NCBI RefSeq assembly: GCF_910592395.1
Contig: NC_088323.1
Span: forward strand, 374,001 to 438,000
Length of the DNA stretch: 64,000 bases
Source: Lineus longissimus
Lineage: Eukaryota > Nemertea > Pilidiophora > Heteronemertea > Lineidae
Direction: 5' to 3'
Shown here: in pieces, positions 25,106 to 38,095 of the stretch
Numbering within the stretch: position 1 is the first letter of the stretch
Layout: every line of letters begins with the position of its first letter
Position numbers and translations under genes: made by a program
The notes under the pieces: generated by a model
Database searches by the model: none
What the model was told of the DNA's origin: nothing
What the model saw: only the letters and a program-made list of their open reading frames with translations

Positions 25106-28100
25106 GAATGTACTCGCCTCACAATATCCTATCTATCATGAGACTCACATCACACTCACAGTCCGTTGAGACGATAATATAGTACCAATCATCAATATTT
25201 CATTCAGGCAATAAAATCTCCCCAATGCACAGAGATAAACATATCGTCATATAGAATACGAGATCAAAGACAAAAACCAGGTAAAAAACTTTGCCCATTC
25301 CCAGCGATCAGCACAAATACTAATGCAACCCTGCAACTCTACTTTAATGTACAATCAATTATCTTGGTTTGAGATTACAAAACATGTGACATGTTTCCCC
25401 GACTCCTACCAGCCTTAATGAGTTCGTGCTGCTGCAAACAGCTCCAGTTTTAGATGATGGGTCATAGAGAGAGTGCGATTTTTATTCGGCTTTAATTAAG
25501 GAAGGAAGCGTGCGTTGCTTTTTAGGTTAGTGGACGGATGCGCATCCGTTGGCGATGAATGGTATCCTTCCAAATAATAGGCTGATTGGCTCGACTTATT
25601 CGAGTATCCTTACACGATGAGCTGTGGTGGCGAATGAGTTCTATTTTGAAACCAAGTGGCTATATTCTGCGTTGATGATATCAGAGCTTTTTCATCTCGG
25701 TTAAAACAAGAAGAATCCGTACAAGGTAAGGTGAAGCTTAATCGCAAAGGTAGTGGCCGATTCTTTCCATGCCTTCATAACGTAACAGCGTTGTTGCTGC
25801 ACGGCATCGCTGGAAACCGGTTCTGCCATTGCTTACCAGCAGCAACAACAATAAAAAAGACAACAATCCTTGTGGCCTGAACATATTCAAGTGGAGGCAG
25901 TGGACCCTCTTGCCCAATGCACCTTCTCTAATATTTGACATCTTCCATCATCATGTTGTATATATCGCATCCTCCTCACCACAATCTTCCTTAGAAGCAT
26001 AAGTGTAAGTGACAGCTATTCCCGGCCATTGCCACGAGACTGACGATACTTAGCAATAACAACAAAGACAAAGCCCCTTGAACCGTAGGTAACTCCGACC
26101 CTGGCCAGACGCGACAGCGCTGCCTCGGGGCCTTCTCCTTTCAATGATGGTGTGAGGAGTCGGCCTTGTGCCTAATGTGGCGATAATTCCATACTATCAT
26201 TGATCGCGTAGAATCAAGATTGTACTCGACTACGTGAAGAACAAAGCAATATTAACACTTGCGGCTATTGCTTTACTGTCATCTCTGAAGCAGCAGAACT
26301 GTGTAACCTAAAACTCGTAGTGGTCGTGTTCATGGTATATTTATCGTAGGTCCTTCTCAATCTGATGTTCTCCAGTCCTATAGGTTATTTTGAAATTTCA
26401 CATTCGCCAGAACAGTTCAACACTACAGAAGACAGAAGGTTTATGGCTCACAATCCTTTTCAAAGCCACATTCCTCGGCTCATATCTTTCAATTGCTCTT
26501 CAACTCTCTAGGGGCATATCATCAGCCTGGACCAGTTGCTGCCGGACCAGCAATCCCCATTGAAGACATTCTAATGAATGACACGTAAAACCGTCAGAGA
26601 CCACACGACATATTATGTCAATGCTTCTACTGTGCTGACATGAAACTACTTCCCTGCCACCTTTGTGACCCAAGTGTGAACATTCAAACTGTTATCCCAC
26701 TCACCATTCTGCTCACCCGCCAGCAAATGACTCTCAATGACCGCCACTTGATTCTTCAACACCACACATACACACACTACCAAACATTGCAACTCGAGTG
26801 CCCTTTATTTCCTATTTGACCGTGATAACCCATAACAATGCTTCCCCGGGGGAGGGACAAGGGTATTAATCATAGCACACATCCTTCATCCTGATGTGAG
26901 GGATCAAAGGTAGACGGGAGGTATTGATTGGACGTCACACAGCGGTCAGTCGATGCATCACTTGTGTCCCTTACATGATGAAGGGAAGACTTGGCATCCC
27001 TTACTTTGGAAATTTGGTAGGTCGTATCAAGTCCGTCATGAAGAGAAGAAGAGTACGATCCAAGTTTCTTATAGCAATGAGGATAACGTTATGGCGCATC
27101 CGAATTGGTTTGCTCACAACTGGTTCACAAAAGTTTATGGCTTGCTAAGAGTTCACCTGACCAGACTCAATACGCAAGGACATTCCAGCAGGGAACGATT
27201 ATCAAAATTGTATAATTGACATTATGGTGCATTTGCTAGGGAAACGCTTGATTGTGTCAATACCGCATTTAGGATTGTTCCATCATTAATGGGGCACTTT
27301 ATATAGATACGGATGCCGGTAATTCACTTGCTATTTTGAGATGGTGATCGCAGCAGTAATCGTGCAGTGATTACTCGAAGCTACAAATGGAACAGAACTT
27401 GGATGCACAATATGCAACACAAACAGGCTCCGTCGATGCCAATGTAATGGACTTCCCTGTAGCATATTTTGCTACTCGTGATACAGGGGCGTGTCTGGCG
27501 TACCCATTCCATTTGGTTCGTTGCCAACTCATATCATGCAATCGGAAATATCTTAGCTAATGACACCATTAAAACCTTCTAACTATTACCGAATACCCGT
27601 GGTGCTTTTTTCCGTTGCATGCCTAAATGACAATTGGCCTATCTAGTTCTCTGAGGCTCGAGTCACGCTTAGCAAAGTTATTAGTGTAATGGTATTAATG
27701 ACACAGTTATTTCATCGATTCCTTGTTCAAATAGTTAAAATAGTTCGTGCTTTTGTGTTCGTTTGAATCAATTAGAAGAGAGAAGTTGGTCATACAAGAC
27801 CATTGCCAGTGATGTCTGCATGGAAGATGAACAGTTTGGTTGTGATAGCCAGCTTCACGTGCTTTGGATGAGCTTTATCTCAAACAGGAATCAGATCACC
27901 AACAATGCATATGATATTGATAGACTCCGCATACGTAACATGGCATCTCACATCAAATCGGCTGAATCCACAAGTTTGGCAGTGGCGACTAACTCATAAG
28001 TTCAGTGTATGTCATGAAACGAATGAAGCGTACCAAAAACAAAGTTAGTCATATCATCCTTAGCCTCATTTCATCACACATAATTCTAGCAACAGTTTGT

Positions 28101-30047
28101 CCCCGCCCAAATATCTTAATTGCCTATATGTTATTTTACGATAATTTTGCAACTACTTATTTCTCAGTTACCAAGTCTGTAATTTCATCACAAACTATAT
28201 CTGTGGTCTTTGATGTTAGTTCCTCAGTCGATTAGCGAAAACACATCGTTTTTTTATTGAGCCAGAATAGATTGTTTGGTCTCCGCCCAATCATTTGCCA
28301 TAGGGGATGCAAATAATCAAACTAGATATATCTTTTAGATATTCTTTTGAATACGGCATTACTCCAGGCTAAAGCTACATCCGTCAGTCAGTTGTGCGAG
28401 GAGAAATGTCTTTGTATAACAAAGAAATATTTACAGCGTAAACACATTTTGCTTGTGAAAAACGAAATTTTATCAATCTTGAAATCCAAGCTGGTAAACC
28501 TTTTTGGTGAGGTACTAACTTTCCTTCTGATCCTCTGGAAAATCTCTCGCATGACGCCTCGAAGTTAAAGAATGCTAAAAACGAGATTCCACTCAGGTAT
28601 CAGCTTACAAGGGTATGTCAGCAATCATTCTCATGTATCATCTTTACTGAGGCTGTTATTGTCGGCGCCTTTGTCATAAAACGCTGTGAAAGTGACAAGA
28701 AAAAGATCAACTTTAACGAGCTTTAGCTTCGAAATTCTACACTGGAAATTGGAGAGAGGTCCGATAGGCTTTAGTGCCACCAAACCAAAAAAACAAGGGC
28801 GAGGTGCTGCAGTTTTGTTATGCAGCTTCGGATACCATATTACATCTTGTTTGGTTTACAACATCTATTCACTACACTTCTTGTTAGATGGCGGTGAAAT
28901 TCACTAACCAAACTAGAAAGGTTTCAAAATGACATCAAAACTCTGAAAAACCTTACGTCTTTGTCGTAGCAAGCAATACACTAGTGACAGTCGTCCATAG
29001 TTTGACAAACATAATAATTATGCGGCTAGTGTTTAGTGTTTGACTGTTTTATCTCGGATGATCTGACTGGCCTGAGTTAAGTGCTCAGTTATCGAATTCA
29101 GCTGAGAACATAAGGATATTGCTGACAAAAGTATTGATGTGGTTCATGAATTGGCATCAACTCTTGCTAAGAATCACCCATCACCCAGATATATTACCAG
29201 AGTCCGGTGCATTCAAACAATAAATTAAAACCATCCGAAGCAACACATCGGGCGCGTGACCTGGATAAAAACATCATAATGTCACACAATGTTGACCGAC
29301 TCGCACATTTCTGAACACCATGTGCCAATCGCACAAAGCAAACAGAAGTGACTGCGCATCAAAAACGAGTAAACACAGAGTATCAATGAATGCAGAACGA
29401 CTCTGCCACGTTCGCGGACATCAATATTAATAGCAGTTTCCCACAAAATAGCAAATTTACAAAACTTCTATCGAAATCTTCAATCCATTAACTGTATCAA
29501 CAGATTTGTTGAAAAGTGGTCCCGAGTGTTTAGGGCAATTTATCATGGTCGCCACAACGTCATTATGAGCGGAATCAGACGACTCGCGCGTAGGGACTGC
29601 GTCCATCAATGTCAGGCCATGGCAAGATAAGTACTTTTAAGCCTGTTTTAACGTAAAGATATACGAACGGCGTTGTTGTTTCCAACACATAATGACAAAT
29701 AGGATATATTTCAATACTATGATGCATAATTCCCAGTACTGAGGTAAGATAAGGCAGTTCAAAGCATCGAAATGGGCCCAGAAAACCCAGCTAAGAATGG
29801 CACCCAATTAAAAAAGGTGATCATCGGATGTGTATCATTTGTTTCAATGGAACCCTTGAAAAGTGTAATAATTCACATGACACCAAAATAAAATGAAGGT
29901 ATAGCTCAATAAGCCAATTAAAGGCTTTAATTTCGATCGGGAAGATGCCGCCTCAGGGAGTCAATCATATTGAACTTCACCCTGTATTGAGTGTAGTCTC
30001 GAGTTGCCTTCGTGGTAGCACGCAATGCTAAATAAACTAGTCTTATT
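25106..30047. other. Unassigned, no gene recognised
   Basis: The longest frames are under 90 codons and show no family resemblance. A short GC-richer patch lies near 26090-26165. I see no repeats longer than about 20 bp. Confidence 0.4.
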
Positions 30048-30560
30048 TCATCTCGGTGCGTGCAATGAAACTAGCCGCATTTTGAGGTTTTTTTTATCAA
30101 GCTCATTAATTATCTGCGTATCACGCGATACGAATCCTTGGTTATAGATTCCCGGCTTTGTCAACCGTTGATTTACAGCCGCCACTGAATATGGAAACAC
30201 TTCAAAAAAAATCAAAACGGGAATAATTGATGGCAAAAATCTAAAGCTTGATGAAGCGAACTTTAAGAGGAATTTTTCGTTCCAAGTGGGTTGGTTGTGG
30301 TTGTTAGACCGCATTGTCAATCTTTGATGAGCCATGCTGACTTTGCCATGCATGTCTCCATCAAAAGAACAACTCGATGAGCCGCTTGTTCTTTGCGGGA
30401 GTCGGTCTTTTAGAACGACCCAGTGGTTTATCATAAAGTCTCTCTGATCTAGCGCTTCTGCAAAATCTTGATATTCCTTGTTCCCGTTATAATAATTATT
30501 TTGAGCAGTTCTGCGGAAATGAAAAGCTGAAAAAATCCGACAAACGGAACTGCAATGCAC
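30048..30560 (-). CDS. Longest open frame; possible C2-domain remnant
   Basis: This is the longest frame in the window (170 codons). Its first codon is GTG; the first ATG would leave about 128 residues. Around 30255-30300 it encodes QPTWNEKFLLKF, which closely matches the Pro-x-Trp-Asn-Glu-x-Phe signature of beta strand 4 in C2 domains, the Ca2+ and phospholipid binding modules. The preceding KVSMAHQRLT fits strand 3, and the later VLIFFEVF fits strand 5. The calcium-binding Asp residues usual in the first loop (DPYV) are not seen. The match is local and from memory of the family, not from a search. It could be a diverged exon, a decayed gene fragment or a coincidence; a frame of this length is about what chance gives once in 64 kb. 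A 65-codon frame abuts it upstream without known motifs. Confidence 0.25.
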   Translation of the reverse strand: MHCSSVCRIFSAFHFRRTAQNNYYNGNKEYQDFAEALDQRDFMINHWVVLKDRLPQRTSGSSSCSFDGDMHGKVSMAHQRLTMRSNNHNQPTWNEKFLLKFASSSFRFLPSIIPVLIFFEVFPYSVAAVNQRLTKPGIYNQGFVSRDTQIINELDKKNLKMRLVSLHAPR

Positions 30561-31430
30561 TATTGCAATGAGGACTTTCTATGGTTACATCCGTAATTTG
30601 CTTGATTTATGTCACAAGGAAATATCAAACGTAAGAGTTCAAATAGAAGACTGGTATATTCTAACGATAATGCAGTATCAGAAAAATAATTGGCCCTGAA
30701 CTCTGTGCAATTAGACAAATGGGTTTTATCTAACCTTTCATGTGACCATCTTGGCATAAAGTTTCTTGTAGATAAATATCAAGTTAAGAGGACTTTCAGA
30801 GACCCGTTGTGTGATTTGCTAGAAATTTATAATCGGAAATGAGAAACCTATCAGAACAGCCTACATAAATGGTTAAACATCAGGAATAGTAGAAAAATAT
30901 CTGTTGAAAATAACTGATACACGCACTCAAACTGGCCGTTTCAAACCATATCACCTTCTCATTGCCTGATGATTTATCCACTACTTGAAAGCCGTCCAGG
31001 AGATGCCGTGTCCGGATGATCCACACAATGAAGCCCTTGACAGATTCAAAATATCATGCGAGCAGCACCTTCATCCTGGTGACATGCTAATCACTAACAT
31101 TGACAAAACACCTTGATCCCTTTGTTTATATAGAGTCAGCACAACCACTGGCCATTGCCTCGTTTATCATGTCAACTCATACAGCAGACTAAATTATTTG
31201 TAGTCTTTATAAAAGACTTGATAAATGTACAAATGCATGCAACACAATAATGACATCAGTAAACTTAGGTGGTTCAAATAAAAGAGTCGACCTCCAGTCA
31301 GACGTCCTTGTAGGCATCGATTCCTGTGAATCATACTCATCCAGACACCATCGAATCCACTCCAATTAATTCCAAACCATTTAATTTTCCAAAACGTTGG
31401 TCAATTTTCGATCTAATTTAAGCAGGAGTG
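30561..31430. other. Unassigned
   Basis: Nothing was recognised apart from an abutting minus-strand 65-codon frame at 30560-30757 with no motif. Confidence 0.4.
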
Positions 31431-31437
31431 GAAGGGG

Positions 31438-31749
31438 ATGGCGAGGTGGTCGGCGGCTGAGCGTAGACACGTGCTGGCCGCCCGGGCGGCCAGTTGCCTA
31501 GGGGAAAAGACTGCCCCAGGCTATCATACTTCGGATTATTATCGGCAGCAATGTTGCGGGATAAGCTCCGCCATGTGGTGTACCTGTCTCTGGGCTATGA
31601 TCATGGCCTGGGGACAACATGCGACAACTCAAAGCATAGGCATTCGATATGTAGCATTCACAGGAATATACTATCTTGAAGATCTTCGAAAAATGATGAC
31701 TTTGCAAAGAACTGCTTTGAAGTGGCACAAACGAATGTCACCAGGTTAA
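31438..31749 (+). CDS. ATG-started frame over a GC-rich, hairpin-rich patch
   Basis: A 103-codon frame begins with a true ATG at 31438. Its first ~25 residues are Ala/Arg rich (MARWSAAERRHVLAARAA) and come from a GC-rich block unlike the flanking DNA. The same block contains strong inverted repeats (31474-31493 and 31496-31521), so the open frame may simply follow from high G+C lowering stop frequency. The rest of the frame has no motif I recognise. Alternatives are a promoter-type GC-rich patch or a structured noncoding RNA. The coding call is weak. Confidence 0.15.
   Translation: MARWSAAERRHVLAARAASCLGEKTAPGYHTSDYYRQQCCGISSAMWCTCLWAMIMAWGQHATTQSIGIRYVAFTGIYYLEDLRKMMTLQRTALKWHKRMSPG
31474..31493. 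repeat. Perfect 20-bp GC palindrome
   Basis: The sequence CTGGCCGCCCGGGCGGCCAG is its own reverse complement, with 10-bp arms and no spacer. In this A+T-rich window, an 18-of-20 G+C perfect palindrome is notable. Three bases downstream a second stem begins (31496-31521). Confidence 0.95.
31496..31521. repeat. 8-bp GC stem-loop with one bulge
   Basis: GCCT, a bulged A, and GGGG (31496-31504) pair with CCCCAGGC (31514-31521) across a 9-nt loop, AAAAGACTG. It adjoins the 20-bp palindrome, giving two consecutive strong stems. Confidence 0.8.
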
Positions 31750-31885
31750 TTTACATGCATAGTAAACTACATGTACCGTCAGGTCGAATAGAATACCCAT
31801 TATACAACAGAATTACAACAATGTCATTCTCACCAGTATAAGGATAATGATTTGAAAAACATTGTTATTTGTATATCTTTGATGC

Positions 31886-31917
31886 ACGCGGTGCACTTTT
31901 TATAAATAACACCGCGT
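31886..31917. repeat. Perfect 8-bp inverted repeat ACGCGGTG/CACCGCGT
   Basis: The arms at 31886-31893 and 31910-31917 are exact complements around a 16-nt A+T-rich spacer. There is no adjacent gene, so no role can be assigned. Confidence 0.75.
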
Positions 31918-34591
31918 AGCAATCTGCAGCATCGAGCGGTACTTCAAAGACAATCCTGGAAGCTAAAATATCAAAACCTGTTTGAAATTCGACCCCAGTT
32001 ATAGCATCTTATGCTGAATATTACAAGTTTGAAAAGCGTGAATCATCGCATTTCTGAATCAATACGGAATCAGTCTATATCTGCAATAAAACTGATGACA
32101 TAGCGCACAATGATTGTTCAGTATTATTCCCTCGTTTAAATCAATGTTCCTTGATATTTGAGAACTTCAAATTACTGTATTGTCGTCTATTGAATAACAC
32201 CAAAGGTATTGTGTGCAAAAAGCATTGTGAACAAGGGATAATGACGATATGAGCCCAAATAGATAATGGAAATAGTTAAGTCAACAATAGTTCGAAAAGG
32301 TATGCCAATGGCAAATGATGCAAGCAATGTCGATACGTAGATTATCACATGAGTAGAATCCAACATTACCATACATACCATTTCACCTAGTATTGATAAG
32401 ACTTCCAGAATAAATGTAAATAGTTTCGTTGTTCAGTAAAGAATATCATGGTAGGATGACAATGCATCCTGAGACGTAAGCCGATATGCGACTCTTTCTT
32501 CGAACAGAAAATATCTACTTTTTTATAACCAGTTAGTTTCCGTCGAAGTCTGAAGATCTTTTTAGGCATTAAAAAATGAACAATATAAAAAGAACATTCG
32601 ACCAATTCGCGGTAACATCAGTGCAGTGTGTGCTAATGCTGGGACTAAAGCCTCATTATGGAAAGTCGGCGATAAATGATGGATTCTTTGAACAATTTGA
32701 AAAGCTCATTTGTTTTAGCATAAAGTTTCCTTCAAGGTCGAGTATTGATTTTCTTAAGAAGCCAATTATTCAACTTATCGACTTAGAGAACAATGCGAAG
32801 ATGAGTAATAAAGAATTGAGGATTAGGATGATATCCTTGATAAAGTATTACAGTTAATGCCAGAGGTTATATCATTTAACTCTTTAGCTATGGAATTTCC
32901 TATTGTCGTGTGTATAGTCGATTCGCTCAGATTCATCATCAGGATCATACCTAACCCCAGAACTTCAAGACTTACTCCGAATAAGTCTCAATGATTAGAA
33001 ACTCGTGAGGCTTTCTGGCGGTCCACAACGACCTCCAATACAACATGGTGGTGTCTAAAGCGTATTCCAATGATGTTTTAGTTGATCTACAAAAACTGGT
33101 GTCATAACGTGGCAGACTCTTTGAGACTCAAGAGGACTGAAAGTAACATTGAAGAATTATGCACCAATTATTTTCCATAACTGCTGCCCTCGAGGGACAA
33201 ATAACTTACCATCCAATAGCATCATGAAGCACAATGTCCTATATTCAGGACCCAAGCAATGGAACCAGGTTAACAAATCTCATACTTAATATACAACTGG
33301 GTATTGACATTGCAAAACGGGTGTAAGCTCTCTAAGAGACTATATATTCAATTTTAAAGTACTTGGCTTACGGCCATAGCTCCAGTTATTGCATCTTATA
33401 CACACAGACAAGTACACGTACATGTGATGATATTAAAAATCAGCCGCCTCATAAGCATTCCAAGTAGAGTACATGCGACTAATGAAATATATTGAGGTCT
33501 TATGCTATTTTGACAAATTTAAGACGTTCATATCGCTTGAGCTGTAAGACTTTAAATGACGTTCTGAATTCAATTTCGTCTATAAGATTTGAAGGTCGTA
33601 TTTTCAAAGAGCTCTTAACTGCTTTCATATTGAAGTCAATGTTATTAAAGAAAGATGTATGAATGCGGTGAACTTTAATATAATGCTGGCGATATGATGT
33701 TGTTCACTTGGTTTGTGATTCAAGGATGGAAGATTTCAATTTTGGATATAGAGTTAAACGTTATTGGTTCTTACTCTCCGGAATATAATTATTAAAAAGA
33801 TGGAGCTAATTTACCCAAGAAACCGCTGGCAGTAATCCCGATAAATATTTTTTTTAAAAAATATTCTTGGTCAGATCTTATTCAACTTTGCGTACAAGGT
33901 TCGTCTTGTTCGTTGAAGAACCCTACAGGAATATTGGTACAATTGTTGACGCTTTTCAAAAACATTTTATGAACAGTTCGATTAATAACGTTTGCCAATA
34001 ACTTATAAGCCATGGATGACATCAAAATCTCAAGGCGAAAAGCAGTAATCCTAAGGAACTTTTCGAAATCTTCAAATGACATGATGAGTGAATTGAACCT
34101 TACGTAAACTGCAAACAAAGATATCTCAATTCTGTGATACGTCACATCATGAGGTCCTCAGGACCTGTCGTGTAATCTCCTAACAATCGGCATTTAACGG
34201 TTTCTAGTCAAAAGGTGATTTAATTTCAAGTCTTTGTGGAGCAGTGATGCGATCCTCGGCATATGTCGCTGCGCAGGGTGGGACCTAATCACGCGGAACG
34301 ATGCTCTAATGTGATTTAATCCAAGGTCTCCAAGGAGGATGTGGCTATGTCTAGCTCCAAATGAAGTTGGCAAAAGGTCATGTATATGATATTGCACAAT
34401 ATGTATAGACAGGTTTGTTCTACAAGGACAAGATGAGTGAAAGACATAGTCAAATTAATTTCATGTCAACTGAAAGGAACATTGAGAAAAAAATAACCCG
34501 AGAGCACAGCAGGATCTGGGAAAGAATGAAATGTCTTTCAAACGGGCAAACAGCTGGCCTTTATTTGGAGGGGGAGGGAAACTCCTTTTTA
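31918..34591. other. Unassigned; one A+T cruciform-like palindrome
   Basis: AATATTTTTT at 33844-33853 and AAAAAATATT at 33856-33865 form a perfect 10-bp inverted repeat with a 2-nt spacer. Frames are short and unrecognised. Confidence 0.4.
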
Positions 34592-35185
34592 TCATTGTTT
34601 ACATTGATTCTCTAAAGTAGGAAACATCATGCTGGATACAGGCTCCAAGAGGTTCTGATATTTACCAAGCACTTGAAGGCCCGGCCAGAGACTGTGACTA
34701 CACTGCAACGTAACTAAACTGGTGTTGAACTTCTCCAAAGTCAGACAAAGGCGCTGCTCTTTTCGAAGCCGAGGCAGAGCAAGGGGTGCGTGTTCAAGCT
34801 TGCAAACAAGACTAACCGATTTCGACACGTGTCCATCGTCGTAGCAAGTCAAACACAGTGACCTAAACACTGGATTAGAGGATGCTCATTTTGCAGCCTT
34901 GTTTGTTTTGAATGACCACAAGAGAGACGTGGCTGCTGTTTGAAGTGGTGGAACGACATGGCAGCACATCTTGGCCACGTGTTCATTTCGACGACAAGTG
35001 AAGCACAATCGATCAGACTCCTTGACATTCGTTTTGTGTTCCATCTTAGATGGATATCATGGTACGACGTGTGCCCGTTTGTGGCTCTCAACTTGATCTC
35101 CCATGGACTTGACAGGGCAACCGTCCACAAAGAAACCATGCATGGAGCAGCATGTGCCATTAATGAACTTTGGACTGACGCCCAT
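34592..35185 (-). pseudogene. Zinc-knuckle protein remnant, Gag-like, two in-frame stops
   Basis: One minus-strand frame runs from an ATG at 35185 to a TGA at 34592, broken only by TGA at 35059-35057 and 34888-34886 (198 codons). It encodes CFTCRRNEHVAKMC (35005-34964), an exact CX2CX4HX4C zinc knuckle. A second motif, CLTCYDDGHVSKSV (from 34855), has the last Cys replaced by Val. The first motif is preceded by basic and acidic residues and VKESDRL, which resembles the VKE-LCFxC context of BEL/Pao-type Gag proteins; a CCSMH...C segment lies further upstream. The motifs start exactly 150 bp apart, and the DNA around them is similar, so a DNA-level duplication is possible. No protease or reverse transcriptase is seen downstream. 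It is most likely a decayed retroelement or cellular zinc-knuckle fragment; a chance frame cannot be excluded. Confidence 0.4.
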
Positions 35186-36635
35186 TTTTATTCAAGCAGT
35201 TGAAAAAAATAATATTTGGAAAAAAGAACTCAGACAAAGACCAATTTGTTTGTTAGATAACTATGCGTCCTGTAGTTTCTTTATCTAACACCCAATTGTC
35301 CATTCCCTACGCGTCTGTTACCTCGAAACACTCAGGAATGACAAATGAAAGGCGAACTCTACTGACCATGGTCACCATGAGAGGGAGAGAGGTCGTATAG
35401 GCCAGACACACGCTTTAATCATTTATCCTCAGGCTAATAACATCCTTTGAAACTGACCCCACGAGAGACATGTTGACTGTTAAATGCACTGTACGGCATT
35501 ACCTTGACGTTCACAGCAAGATGACTTTCATGGCCTTACTAAATCCGCTACATCTTTAGCATTGCAATGACAATGATCCACAGCCTCCCTGAGAACAAGC
35601 CCGGGGCCCATAGGACAATCAATACCTAATACAACCCAGTCTCAGCAAATCATTAGACAAGAGTCGGTGAACCCCGTTTGTGCAGCTATTAATACTCCAA
35701 AGATCAGTCCCGGGCCTCATCTCTTCTCAGTCTATTAAGAACTCAATTAAAACTCACTGCCTATTATGTGAGATGAATGAGGTAGGTTGCTATTGAGAGA
35801 TCCGTATCTTTGTGATAGGATATAGACAATTTGCTGCAGGCTGGGGAGGCGATGCTAGCGGTGCTGTAATTAGGGTGGATTAGTACAGAATATGATGTCT
35901 TATCTTAGTGAAAACTCTTGCAATACGCTGGAGGAAAGATGCTAAATGTTCTTCAGTGCAATTTGTGTGGATTAGCACTGTAGAAGATGTAGGATATAGC
36001 TTGGGAATGTGGACTATACCACAATATGAATCGGTTCATCATTATTATCAACAGAGGAAACGGAGCATGGCAGTTGCTTTGGGATGTTGTATGTATGGTT
36101 AGGCTGTAATATGGGTGGATCAGCTCTGTGAGACAATGCGGGATAACCTCATAAAAACCTGCTACACAAACATCTTCAAACTCAAGTCTGCACTTGACGA
36201 GATTGGAGGTGGAGAATTAGCCTAATGCAATAAACACCTGAGCCATTCCCTGTAATGTAGTTGATTTCGCAGACTCACCGACAATTGGTCATGCACTGGG
36301 TCCAAGACATCAATACTGGCTGCAGCCTCAATTAAAACAGACGCCCACTAGTCATTGATAAATGTGGCAGGTATTACCCTTGTGAGATGACCATCTTCAT
36401 TCTGGGCTATGGGCCATTTACCGCAGGCAGGACATCGAGTCACTTGGGGATACATCCGTTAATGCTAGAAGATCTGCTGAATTAAACTAGCTTTAGCCCT
36501 ATAGCACAAGGAGCTTACCAGCATTAGATCATCGTCTTACACAATGTAACAATGGATTTCCATGATATTCATCCCAAAGCCAGAAGACAAGCAAACAGCT
36601 GCACTGGTGACATCTAAGAAACTGGTGGAGGGAAG
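35186..36635. other. Unassigned; possible exon between two 21-bp repeats
   Basis: GCTGTAATTAGGGTGGATTAG near 35863 recurs as GCTGTAATATGGGTGGATCAG near 36103. Between them a plus-strand frame of about 64 codons (35908-36102) follows a TCTTATCTTAG acceptor-like site. I recognise no family. Confidence 0.3.
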
Positions 36636-36941
36636 CTAAAGATGGGAGCCATGAAGAGAAGCGGGTTTCAAGCCTAAATTACTGGACTTGCTTGGGGAAA
36701 GCGAGGCAGCGTCCTTACCAGAGCCGTCCTTTATTTGGCGTAAAATTGGAAGATGGCCGAATGGACGTTTTAGTCCTCGCAGAATCTGAAAGATTCTTTT
36801 GCATCTACCCAAGCCCTTGCCAGTGGCCGGATAGAGCCGGCCAGGCAATACTTTTACAAACTGAGTAGCCACGCGGATTTGCCGATCAGTTCCATAGAAG
36901 ATGAAAGCGACACAAAACTCTGATGAAAGGGTACCCGACGG
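36636..36941 (-). CDS. Open frame, basic protein-like, unidentified
   Basis: The frame is open for about 102 codons from 36941 to a TAG at 36636, with no ATG near its start. The translation includes FYGTDRQIRVATQFVKVLPG followed by a Gly/Lys/Arg-rich part and a Ser-rich tail. The composition looks more protein-like than most frames here, but I cannot name a family. Frames of this length are common by chance at this base composition, so it is listed only as a candidate exon or fragment. Confidence 0.12.
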   Translation of the reverse strand, partial: PSGTLSSEFCVAFIFYGTDRQIRVATQFVKVLPGRLYPATGKGLGRCKRIFQILRGLKRPFGHLPILRQIKDGSGKDAASLSPSKSSNLGLKPASLHGSHL

Positions 36942-38095
36942 TCATCAAATAACATAACTAGTCCGGTCATTTTTCTCCTGAAGTGTAATATTGAGAAGCC
37001 CTCTGTCTATTGGAAATATATAACCTTGAGGTCCGTCACAACAGGGCTTAGTGACACATGACCCTGTCCTTAGTTGGTCAATGTGACCCTGAGCAAACCG
37101 CTACGTATTGCTTTATACCGGTATACGCTGAAACTACACGCTAAATCATAGATTAATCTTTAGCCAATGCATCGAACTAAGTTAAAAAATACACACATCG
37201 GCCACGCTTTCGCTTTCAAATTACTCCCAATCCACCCAAAGAAAATTAATAACCGTGAACTCTTGGATGCGGGCTGAGTAAAGTGAGTAGTTAGCTTCTT
37301 AATGACAAACATTATCCTGGTAATTACGATACTAATTAGCAGTTTAAAATCCCCTGACGGTAAGGATCCGTTAAGTTGAGAGGTGAAATTTGACTTTTGT
37401 GACGGTAAACTGACGGTAAGTGTTAGAGGAAGCATTAGGATAATGGTGTCCTCGACTGATAGGCTGTGTACTTCACAGGTAGATCTGTGTTGCATTGACA
37501 GTTCGTTCAGTACACATCCCGGCTTGTTTCGCTGCCTTGTTAAGTTCAATTTCATCTACCGGGTTTGTGACAGTGTTCATGAAGCACACGCCAGCATGAG
37601 TGTGTATTGTAACCCAATCTTTGACAACCTTGCCCACTATACTTGCTATGATACAGTAAATGGACAATGACCTTCAAATCAAAAGGTATCTCGCTGCAAC
37701 TACATACATAATGTCTCAGCATTTTACACATCGTTATGCCAGGTTATTCTGAACTGAAGTATTCTGTGACATCAACAGAAGTATCCAGGCCACGCCTACA
37801 GCTTTGATAGCTACTTCAACAGTCGCATACTACAATAATTTACAAGCTGTATATATTTACAACTTTACTGTCATTGTCTATGATCCATATAACATCCGCT
37901 AACATCTGCTGCTGTCATGAACCTAAGATTTATGGCAAATATCTAAGAAAGTATCATGGACATTCCACATATCATAAAGTTATGTCTTGTAATTCATTAT
38001 TCTGAAACGTATGACAACGATATTGTCTCGGTGTGTGCCATTGATGTAAGTCTGTATTTCGATGGCATGTGCTTTCATAACGAGCGGCATAATTT
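36942..38095. other. Unassigned; overlapping frames on both strands
   Basis: Frames of 131 codons (minus, 37160-37555) and 95 codons (plus, 37383-37670) overlap each other. Neither shows a motif I recognise, and at most one could be real. Confidence 0.35.

Noticed and set aside
37160-37670. Overlapping frames of 131 (minus) and 95 (plus) codons
   Set aside because: They are opposite-strand shadows with no motif on either side.
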